NCBI GenBank assembly: GCA_009602725.1
Contig: WELB01000036.1
Location: forward strand, 637,145-651,988
Direction: 5' to 3'
DNA from: Spirogloea muscicola
Taxonomy: Eukaryota; Streptophyta; Zygnematophyceae; Spirogloeales; Spirogloeaceae
Length of the DNA stretch: 14,844 bases
This document shows, one piece after another, positions 1-6,275 of this stretch. The notes under the pieces were generated by a model that did no database searches, was not told the origin of the DNA, and saw only the letters and a list, made by a program, of their open reading frames with translations. Positions within the stretch are counted from its first letter, which is position 1. Each line of letters starts with the position of its first letter. A program made the position numbers and the translations under genes.

Positions 1-258
1 CGCCGCCGCCGCCCCCGGCGCCACCGCCGCGGCCTCCGCTGCCGTCCGGCTGCCGGAGGCCACGCTGCGGTCGAGCGAAGAAGGCCCCGCCGAGAGCGCC
101 GCCGTTGCTCACGCTGCAAATCCCGCTGCCGCCGCCACTGCCGCCGCCGCAGGAAGAACAGCCGGCGCCGGCTGCAAGGTCCCGCCGTCGGCCCGCCACG
201 GAGCTCTCGCCCACGAGCGTCCTCCCGCCATCACCGGCTGGCCCCGACGCTGGCGCAG
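1..258 (+). CDS. Possible partial exon, alanine-rich protein (truncated by window edge)
   Basis: Reading from base 2, the frame is open to a TAA at 281-283 and uses almost only G or C at third codon positions, which is the best sign that it is coding. The product is alanine-rich with a short charged patch (a Ser-Ser-Glu-Glu-Gly run) and a basic end (Trp-Pro-Arg-Arg-Trp-Arg). A plausible donor site (CGCAG then GTTCTG) lies at 259-260, before the stop. It could be the 5' part of the coiled-coil gene downstream or the end of another gene; the joining exon was not found. Two other frames are also partly open, so the frame choice is uncertain. Confidence 0.3.
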
Positions 259-283
259 GTTCTGCGCGCGCTGCTCCTGCTAA

Positions 284-812
284 CCTACTTTGCCACCGCC
301 GAATGCCGTCGTGGCTTTGGCGAAAGCCTCGCAGCAATGGCTGCGGTCCCAGCGTTAGGACATCGCTATTTCATTGCACAAACACGGGTTCAATTTCTGT
401 AAGGGATATAGAGATTTTCCTCATCTATGATAGCTGCACGCACTGTCGTTCAAAATAACAATGGCACAGTCTCACAGGTAATCTCCTTTTGCAGAGCCAC
501 AATCGCCATGCACACCGCCCACGAAGCCGCGGCCACTGCCTCAGCCGCATCCGGCCGCTGGCCACCAACGACCACAGCATAGCCACGTGGGCGCCACAGG
601 CGTGACAATACACGTCAAGAATGTGAGAGCATCACCGACACAAATTCAACTCGACTGCGTCACTGAGACCAGCTGAGACCTGAGACCAATTGAGACCGCT
701 TGAGACCAACTGAGACCAATTGCCTGACAACTTGGCTACCGCTTTGACGAGCATTGGAGCACAGCTAGTGTGCTGCGTGGGGACGCTCTGAGCCCAGCCG
801 CGCTGCCTGCAG
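284..812. other. Intron or intergenic stretch with a G-box and a tandem repeat
   Basis: No exon can be supported here. A GC-rich part (about 490-600) has short open frames without recognisable products. The 14-mer TAGCCACGTGGGCG at 580-593 contains a G-box core (CACGTG) and recurs exactly at 4320-4333. The 10-bp tandem repeat at 661-720 is listed separately. The base composition suits intron or promoter DNA of the flanking coding blocks. Confidence 0.35.
661..720 (+). repeat. Tandem 10-bp repeat, TGAGACC core x6
   Basis: TGAGACC occurs at 664, 674, 681, 691, 701 and 711. The last four units are in exact 10-bp register with consensus TGAGACCAAT, and the first two have a 3-nt spacer before the core. 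The phase matches one DNA helical turn. It lies between possible exons, in no supported coding frame. Confidence 0.85.
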
Positions 813-917
813 GGTGTGTCCGGCCAGGTGCCTGAAGCCGCCAGCAAGTCTAGGGCCCCCACAAGGCCTGCCGCGGACAGCCCATTGCCCCTGAAAGCGA
901 CAACTCGGCTGTCCAGA
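813..917 (+). CDS. Candidate internal exon, Ala/Pro/basic-rich
   Basis: A good acceptor (CTGCCTGCAG) precedes base 813 and a strong donor (AGA then GTGAGT) follows base 917. Between them 35 codons are open and rich in Ala, Pro, Ser, Lys and Arg. An in-frame TGA just upstream at 789-791 means the segment would have to be entered by splicing. It is phase 0 at both ends. A following piece from 1033, after the acceptor CGCCTAG, keeps the same phase and is open to 1119, but has no convincing donor. It may be an upstream exon of the coiled-coil gene. No family is recognised. Confidence 0.35.
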
Positions 918-1174
918 GTGAGTGTCGCCCACAGGCTGCCAGACACCTTGCAAGGGCAGCTGTAGCAGAAATGGTTAATGAAATGTAAAGCTGTCTCGGG
1001 TTACACTCCTGAGGTTTGTGATGCTCGCCTAGCAACTGAGACAAGGCACCCCAGCTTTTTGTCCTCCAGGCAGGGGACCACATGGAGAAGTTGCACAGAT
1101 GAGGCTGCAGCCGTCAATGTGACATGGCAATCATTGTTGGCAGGTGATTAATGGTAAGGTTGGCCGGCCAGCAG

Positions 1175-2643
1175 TCGGCGCCGCGGCGCCTGAGGGCGAG
1201 GTTCTGCGCCTGCGAGCTCAGGTCGGTTGCGAAGGCAAACGCTGATGCACCAGTACTGGTCACAGCATCCACAAGCACAGCATTGTGCATTCGAACATTT
1301 CCAGGATTTGTGCAGCATCATCTGGCATACTTGCAGGCTGGAATGATCGTCAATGTACAGTCTAGGGTTCATGATGCAGGCTTTAGGGCCGACTCTCGCA
1401 GTCTCAGGTACTGCAGCTCTTTAAGGCAATGGTAGGCAATCTTTGTCCTTGTCTTTGACAGTGTGCAGAGATCGCTGCGGAGCTTGCAAGCACGCAGGTG
1501 CAGTTGCATGTGATGGAACAGAACATGCAGGTTTGTGCTTGACATAATCTGCTGCTCATGGGAAAGCAGATTGATCACAATTCTGGCTCAACCGCACTGC
1601 CTTTTCAAAGTAGGAGGATATCGAAAATGGCAGCAGGGGGTGCTGCAATTGCAGGACCTCCATGAGGAGCACTTGCAGTGGCGGTTGCAACAGGAGGTTG
1701 AAGTGCAGCGCAAGGAGGAGGTCATGGCAAGGTGAGCGCTTGCTGCATATATGTGTTCCGATTTGTTGAAGTCTCCAGTTTCAGCATCTGTTGTGATGCA
1801 AAGCTGGACGCTGTTTCTTGTGGGCGTAAGTGATGCAGGACACTGGAGGAGCTGCATGCTGCCATGTTGACTGCGAGAGCTGAGTGCACGTCTCTTCGAG
1901 CCGTCGCCAAGGAGGAGCTGGCGAAGCGGCAGCAGCTGGCGGTGGAGCTCGCAGAGAAGGAACAGGCGCTGGTAGCGCTGGCGGAGGGCCGCCACAAGGA
2001 GGCAGAGGAGCTGCGGGCTCAGGCGGCGGCACTGGCCCAGGAGCGGGAGCGACTCAAGCGGCGGCTGGGCGCCGCATGGAGGGAGCGCGACGGCCGGCGG
2101 GCCGAGGTTGCGGCGAATGTGGATGGCGTGGCGGCCGCTGAGGCGGTGCTGGTGGAGGTGCGGCGGGACCGGGACGGCCTGGCGGGCATGCTGGCCGAGG
2201 TCTCGCAGGAGCGCGACGGGTGGAAGGCGTCGTTGGCGGCCGCCAACCGCGAGCGAGAAAACCTGTTGGTGGAGTTCTCTGTTGCCACGAAGGAGCTTGC
2301 CGCTGGCCACCCAAATCGCAGCGCTGATGCTGACTGTGAACATCTTACAGATGATGGTGGGGAGGATCCCACAGAAGTGTTGACGGGCTCGCAGGCAGGG
2401 CGCAATGTCATAAATGGGGTCCTGCGCGAGGCCGAAGAGGATCTTCTGGTCCACAGGGCTGGTGCCAAGACGGAAGGCAGCGGGCCATCGTTGGCGGATA
2501 TGAGCGCCGAGGAGCTCCGAGTTGCGCTGCAGGCGGCGCGCGAGGAGCGGGATGCAGTGCGTCTGGCACTAGAGGATGCGTTCCGCGAGCTGCTCCGCTT
2601 CAAGGCCGACGCCGCAGGCCAGGGGAGGAGCCTCAAGACTTGA
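1175..2643 (+). CDS. Coiled-coil protein, 3' exons (multi-exon, function unknown)
   Basis: Predicted exons are 1175-1221, 1380-1407, 1469-1530, 1655-1731 and 1839-2643, with GT-AG borders. Phases agree throughout: a G left at 1407 completes GAG with 1469-1470, and AG at 1730-1731 completes AGG with 1839. Together they encode 338 residues up to a TGA stop. The product is dominated by Ala, Glu, Leu, Arg and Gln in heptad-like spacing typical of a long alpha-helical coiled coil. A less helical, acidic linker (about 2290-2470) precedes a last helix ending in a Phe-Arg-Glu-Leu-Leu-Arg-Phe stretch. There is no catalytic motif, signal peptide or membrane segment. A structural or scaffold role is inference only. 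The 5' end is undefined: the reading enters 1175 needing one base from an earlier exon, and 1864 is only an internal ATG. The 28-nt exon is the least certain part. Confidence 0.65.
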
Positions 2644-3093
2644 AGTGCCGCGAAACGATTTGGCGTGTGGGTGGAGATAGTTGGATGCTGCGCTTCACAA
2701 GTCATGCAATGATGGTGCGCTGCTGCAGCATCGCCCTCAGTCTGACACTTTGGGTTTGCCTCTTGAAGTAGGCGTCAAGGGTGTGATCAAGGGTGTAAGC
2801 TCCATATGTTAGCAGCACATAGCAATATGATGCACTTGGCATTGTCATTGCCGCAGCTTGCTCAGGAGCCTCAGCTGTCAGCCACAGGCGAAAAAGCGGC
2901 AATGCTGCGTCTTTGTGAGTCACAAAACTGGCTCGCAAAGCCCTGAAGCAGGTGCAATAATTTGCAGTAAGGCCACCTTGTGTGGCACCAGCCGGCCCTT
3001 TGTGGGCAAGCAACTTGGGACAAGGCCAGCCTTCACTCTTAATGAAGTGTGTTAATGGTTAGGGGTGAAGGAATTAGGGTAGTAAGTGATGGA
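2644..3093. other. 3' flank of the coiled-coil gene
   Basis: No gene is seen. A tandem pair of a 12-mer (TCAAGGGTGTGA then TCAAGGGTGTAA) sits at 2775-2798. Open frames on both strands are short and compositionally random. The fragments GGTTAGGGG and ATTAGGGTAG at 3058-3082 resemble telomere repeats but are isolated. Confidence 0.5.
2794..2798 (+). terminator. Putative polyadenylation signal TGTAA
   Basis: TGTAA is the usual polyadenylation signal of chlorophyte nuclear genes. This copy lies about 150 nt after the TGA stop at 2643, a reasonable distance. A 5-mer occurs often by chance, so this is position-based inference. Confidence 0.35.
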
Positions 3094-3190
3094 TGGCCTA
3101 AGTGGCCAAGTACAATGGCAAGCACATTGACAAAAGTACATCACCTGCTGCTACGCTGACCCGCTCAGTGACCACGACTCAGAAATGGCA
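3094..3190 (+). repeat. Dispersed repeat, copy 1 (second copy near 14172)
   Basis: The segment beginning GGCCTAAGTGGCCAAGTAC and running through GGCAAGCACAT to a GACCCGCTCAGTGACCACG block aligns, with substitutions and small gaps, to 14172-14262. The AGTAACCACGAGTCA part also appears inverted at 5043-5057, and a shorter version lies near 12548. It is non-coding and sits just beyond the 3' end of the acetyltransferase gene. Confidence 0.75.
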
Positions 3191-3200
3191 AGCCGCTAGG

Positions 3201-3223
3201 GGCAGCCGCAAGCAGTGGCTGCC
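3201..3223 (-). terminator. Hairpin just downstream of the acetyltransferase stop
   Basis: GGCAGCC (3201-3207) and GGCTGCC (3217-3223) are perfect inverted arms around a 9-nt loop. They lie two bases beyond the stop of the minus-strand gene, so the hairpin would form at the start of its 3' UTR. A role in 3'-end formation or mRNA stability is inference. Confidence 0.35.
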
Positions 3224-3225
3224 AG

Positions 3226-3771
3226 CTACGTGAGCCGCTTGCTGAAGTGGAAGCTATCGATGGCGAGGCCCTGGCGGAAGTAGAACTTGTGGGCGGCGGC
3301 GCGCTGGACGCCGGAGTCGAGCGTGAGGAAGTGGCAGCCCTCGGCGCGCGCGGCGGCCTCGGCGGCGGCGATCATGGCGGCGCCGACGCCGCGGGAGCGC
3401 TCGGCGGGCGACGTCACGAGGTCGTCCACGTACAGCACCTTGCTGCGGAAGGCCTGCCACAGCACTCGCCAGCTGATGACGCCGATGCAGGCGAGCTGCG
3501 CACCGCTGCCGCCGCCTCCGCCGCCGCCGCCCACATCGCCGTCGCCGCCGCCGCCGTCGCCGCCGTCGTTGGCGGCGGCAGCGGGTGCAGCGACGTAGGC
3601 GGCGGCGAAGCGTAAGCCCTGCTCATGGCCCTGGGCGTAGATGCGCTGGAGGGCGGCGGCGTCGATGTGCGGCCGCAGCTCGCGCAGGACGGGGAACACG
3701 TCGGCGAGCAGCCGCGAGTCGCCCGGCGGGATGAGCTCCACGGCCACGGCGGACGCCGCCGCCGCCGCCAT
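3226..3771 (-). CDS. GNAT-family N-acetyltransferase
   Basis: This intronless gene encodes 181 residues, a usual GNAT length. GNAT enzymes transfer acetyl from acetyl-CoA to an amine; the acceptor here is unknown. Motif A is clear: a hydrophobic strand (Val-Leu-Tyr-Val-Asp-Asp-Leu-Val, about residues 112-119) followed by the acetyl-CoA pyrophosphate loop Arg-Ser-Arg-Gly-Val-Gly (125-130). The C-terminal part has the typical His-Lys-Phe-Tyr-Phe-Arg-Gln-Gly segment (161-168), matching the family's Ala-x-x-Phe-Tyr-x-x-x-Gly motif. The start is the only ATG in the open frame; its context (GCGGCCATGGC) is favourable. The frame continues upstream to 3897 through a proline-rich stretch, but only from a GTG, so an extra N-terminal exon is possible. 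A run of Gly and Asp (about 69-90) interrupts the domain between the N-terminal half and the core strand. It stands alone, transcribed away from the mannosylglycerate synthase gene. Confidence 0.85.
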   Translation of the reverse strand: MAAAAASAVAVELIPPGDSRLLADVFPVLRELRPHIDAAALQRIYAQGHEQGLRFAAAYVAAPAAAANDGGDGGGGDGDVGGGGGGGGSGAQLACIGVISWRVLWQAFRSKVLYVDDLVTSPAERSRGVGAAMIAAAEAAARAEGCHFLTLDSGVQRAAAHKFYFRQGLAIDSFHFSKRLT

Positions 3772-3888
3772 GGCCGCTGCCACGCCGGGGACTCCTGCTG
3801 CCCGGCAGTTGCCCGGTACTTGCTCCGGCTCCGGTTGCGGCGGCGGCGGCAGCGCTGGCGGCGGCGGCGGGAAAGGCTCGGCAAGGCT

Positions 3889-3896
3889 TGACGTCA
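3889..3896. promoter_or_regulatory. Palindromic TGACGTCA (CRE/bZIP-type) element
   Basis: The perfect 8-bp palindrome TGACGTCA lies about 118 nt upstream of the acetyltransferase ATG. It is the classic binding site of bZIP factors. Promoter function is inferred from position. Confidence 0.4.
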
Positions 3897-4115
3897 CCGC
3901 ACGTCGGCAGCGTTCACCACACTCAACCGGACGGTGTCGTTCCCCTCTGAAGCATCTGACGGTGGGACGGATTGGAGCCCCTCACAACCGGGGACTGGTC
4001 AGAGGCTGTGGGGCGCCGGCCCAGAAAGAATGTGGTAAAACTTCAGATAGTGGCCGCAGGAGACCTGTATCCGAAAACAACATAATTATTTGCTCGCCGG
4101 AGCCGTCGATGGGGC

Positions 4116-4166
4116 GTGACGCAGAGAGGCCCCGAAAAGGTGGGCCCCTGACGGTGACGGTGACGG
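4116..4166. promoter_or_regulatory. Cluster of TGACG cores
   Basis: A single TGACG at 4116-4120 is followed by three tandem TGACGG hexamers at 4149-4166. TGACG is the core of plant as-1-type bZIP sites. The cluster sits in GC-rich DNA upstream of the minus-strand acetyltransferase. The hexamer run could equally be simple-sequence slippage. Confidence 0.3.
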
Positions 4167-4235
4167 GCGCCGTAGCCCCGCCAGCCGTCGCACATGATTG
4201 CGGGCGGCGCTGGGGCAGGCGCGGACTCGATCCTG

Positions 4236-4332
4236 ATTGGCTCGAGCGACAAGACCACGTGGGCAGCGGATCGGGCCGGCGCGGCCCCACCACAGGCTGC
4301 GACGCGCCAATCGCAGCGGTAGCCACGTGGGC
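4236..4332. promoter_or_regulatory. Duplicated CCAAT plus G-box module
   Basis: ATTGG at 4236-4240 is followed 14 nt later by CCACGTGGGC (4255-4264). CCAAT at 4307-4311 is followed 11 nt later by a second CCACGTGGGC (4323-4332). The two identical 10-mers carry CACGTG G-boxes. The surrounding DNA is GC-rich and has no convincing gene. The position suits a promoter for the acetyltransferase on the minus strand, about 470-560 nt from its ATG, or for an unrecognised plus-strand transcript. Confidence 0.45.
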
Positions 4333-4599
4333 GTGCACGGCACGCGTCGGCCGGAGGCATGCGGAGCCGCCGGCGGGCAGGCCTCGGAAATGTTTCCCAC
4401 CGCTGCCCGGATCATCGGGGGGCCCGCCCCCTGACGGCTGCCCGTGGGGGCCCCGCTTTGCTGGATCCAGCGTGGCCCCGCCGCCGGTCTTGTCGTCGCG
4501 AAGAAGTGGGAAGTAGGCGGCGGGCGACTGGTCGTTCCCGCGCCGGCGTGCGACAATGCTTTGACGTGGCGGCCACCGAAGTGGCTCCACCAAAAGCTG

Positions 4600-5580
4600 T
4601 GGGGGCTACGCCCGGATTTGGGAAGGGGACGGAAGGCAGCAGATAGCAAAGGCAGTGGCGGTTCTATTCCACGACATTGTCCACGTCTGTTGCTCCACAT
4701 CTTGTCCGGCTCCCTGGGACCTTGTCGATTCTTTTCGGGCTGGCTTTCCACAAACCTCGCCCACTTTGTGCAGATTGTTCATCCCTTGGGGCCGGCGATT
4801 CTCAACCATTGCCTCACATTGGAGAAGCTGGTTCTCTTTGGGGGGCAGGCTTCTTTCAGCCCACCCCCCCTAATGATTCTTAATCTGGGTTGGCCGTTTT
4901 GGAATAGCATCTGTTTCCCTCTCCATCGAGCTGGCCTTTCTCTCTTCTTGGAAGAGCCACTTTCAAAACCACCACCCCTTCGTCGGGGTTTCTTGTTTCC
5001 AGCTGCAAGTTAATCCGACTTGCAAGAGTAACTTGCAGCTGCTGACTCGTGGTTACTAAAGCTCCTAGTTGCTGCAGATAGTTGCATAGCTGTGTGCTTT
5101 TAGCACCCTTCAGCCCTTCTTTAGAACTCCTTTTCTGGGCTGGCCAAGCCCTCGCTCTCTTTTGGAAGTCTTTCTTCTTTCACAGCCCTGCCCCCTTTTG
5201 CGAGAACTTCTTCTTTGGAGGACACATACTTTCCCCATTGCCATCGACTTCCACGGGGCGTGCAGCGCTCGGTCGCTCAAGCTCCTGCACCTGCATCTTC
5301 AGCGGTCCATGGCCCAAGCCTTGCATCTGCGTGCTGGCCGTGCTTCTCGCTCAAGCTCCCTCAGACCTTGTCCATTCTTTCGGGCTGGCCTTTCCCAGCC
5401 ACCAGTCAATCTGGCCGCGCTTTCTCTACTCGCTGCGGCCGCCGGCTTTGGTCAGGGGGATATTTTCCCGGCAGCTAGTCTGTCGGATTTGAGGCTCTTC
5501 ACTCGTAACTACTGGGTGGTCCATCCTCCCCCCGTTCTAACATAGCTTCTTCAGGCCCTTTCGTAGCTGCTAAGCGATTT
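4600..5580. repeat. Repeat-rich non-coding zone 1
   Basis: The zone contains members of a dispersed motif: a GACCTTGTCCATTCTTT half followed by a GGGCTGGCCTTTCACAGCC half. Copies lie at 4717-4756 (diverged) and 5364-5400 (good), with a partial one near 5142. Bases 5401-5425 match 12155-12179 perfectly as a reverse complement; the match continues through the motif with one mismatch. Bases 5085-5104 are the exact reverse complement of 12227-12246. Bases 5311-5341 match 11865-11895 directly with 2 differences in 31. The open frames here give no plausible protein, and some are echoed in the other repeat zones only because the DNA is repeated. Confidence 0.8.
5000..5041. repeat. Perfect 13-bp inverted repeat (hairpin)
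   Basis: CAGCTGCAAGTTA (5000-5012) and TAACTTGCAGCTG (5029-5041) are exact reverse complements around a 16-nt loop. The loop itself holds the palindrome CTTGCAAG. The repeated AGTAACCACGAGTCA block (inverted, 5043-5057) starts directly next to it, so this may mark the end or junction of a repeat unit. Confidence 0.85.
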
Positions 5581-5581
5581 T

Positions 5582-5594
5582 NGGGGGGGGGGGG
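5582..5594. other. Ambiguous base followed by 12-G homopolymer
   Basis: Base 5582 is N and is followed by twelve G. This is most simply a sequencing or assembly uncertainty at a homopolymer. A 12-C run at 11641-11652 is its mirror in the other repeat zone. Confidence 0.8.
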
Positions 5595-6275
5595 TCGGGA
5601 GGTGGTCTGGACTCCGACCGCCAGCGTGGCAAATGCGCGCGTTTCTCCCTTTGACGCGCCCAAAAGGAGTCCTGGTCAGCGTCCGATGTGGCGCCTTCGT
5701 GGCGTGCGACCACGACCGGGCCCTCGCCAGAGTAATCGCCGGTCATCCCATACTATGCGCGACACGTACCCCTCGGCGCGGCCGACCGACCCGGTGGAAC
5801 CCGGCCCTTAGGCTCCTCCGTCATTTGGCCCCTCCGTCAAGACAAGCCAGCCCTTGCCCCCAGTGGCCGGCTGGAGGCGGGAGTGACGAAGGTTGTGCCC
5901 GAAAGCCACGCGGAAGCGACTCCGTAGCGAGGCCCATGAAGATCCGCTTTACAAGCTCGCCTCGAGACTGTGGCGCCGCCGCCGCCGCCGCCGCCACCGC
6001 CGCCGCCGCCGCCACCGCCGCCACTTACGCCGCCGCCGTCGCCGCCGCTTACGCCTCCGCCGCAACAGACGTCCTGCCGGCAGCCGGGCCAACGTTCACC
6101 GGCGGCCGCCTCGGCTGGTCACACTCCGAGCCTGCCGTCTTGAGCACCTTGGCTGCAGCAGCAGCGCAGCAGCAAAAGTAGCGGCAGCGGCCGTGCCAGC
6201 GGCAGCGGTAAGACAAGCGGCGTGCCTCGATTTGGTCTCTATCGGAGAAGCACCAGGAGGTTTCTCGAGAGTAGC
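5595..6275 (+). promoter_or_regulatory. 5' flank of the mannosylglycerate synthase gene
   Basis: This GC-rich flank has no confident gene and no clear TATA box. CCTCCGTCA (reverse TGACGGAGG) occurs at 5815-5823 and 5831-5839, and further TGACG cores lie at 5651-5655 and 5884-5888, candidates for bZIP binding. A microsatellite follows (listed separately). An ATG at 5936 opens a frame made mostly of polyalanine from that microsatellite; it ends at 6181 and is not in frame with the synthase. Directly before the synthase ATG the synthase frame is open from 6144 with Ser, Gly, Arg and Lys and almost no acidic residue, but without an ATG. Confidence 0.4.
5973..6061. repeat. CCG/GCC trinucleotide microsatellite
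   Basis: Nearly uninterrupted GCC units with a few ACC, ACT/TAC and GTC variants cover about 90 nt, ending some 215 nt upstream of the synthase ATG. Such triplet runs also make up the glycine tract of the acetyltransferase and the beginning of the window. Confidence 0.9.

Noticed and set aside
1588-2454. 288-codon open frame, minus strand, opposite the coiled-coil exons
   Set aside because: It is the shadow of a GC-rich coding exon on the other strand; the plus strand has splice signals and heptad-like composition.
3058-3082. Telomere-like GGTTAGGGG / ATTAGGGTAG
   Set aside because: Only two imperfect units are present and there is no array; chance occurrence is more likely.
3772-3897. Proline-rich N-terminal extension of the acetyltransferase
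   Set aside because: It would need a GTG start. No ATG exists in this frame upstream of 3771, so it is at most part of an unproven extra exon or 5' UTR.
3982-4593. 203-codon open frame, minus strand
   Set aside because: It is one of several overlapping open frames that arise because the region is very GC-rich and stop-poor; it has no recognisable domain.
4444-5013. 189-codon open frame, plus strand
   Set aside because: It runs from GC-rich promoter-like DNA into repeat zone 1, shows no family motif and no consistent codon use, and its second half is made of dispersed-repeat DNA.
5936-6181. ATG-initiated polyalanine open frame upstream of the synthase
   Set aside because: It is almost entirely the product of the CCG microsatellite, is out of frame with the synthase, and has no recognisable domain.
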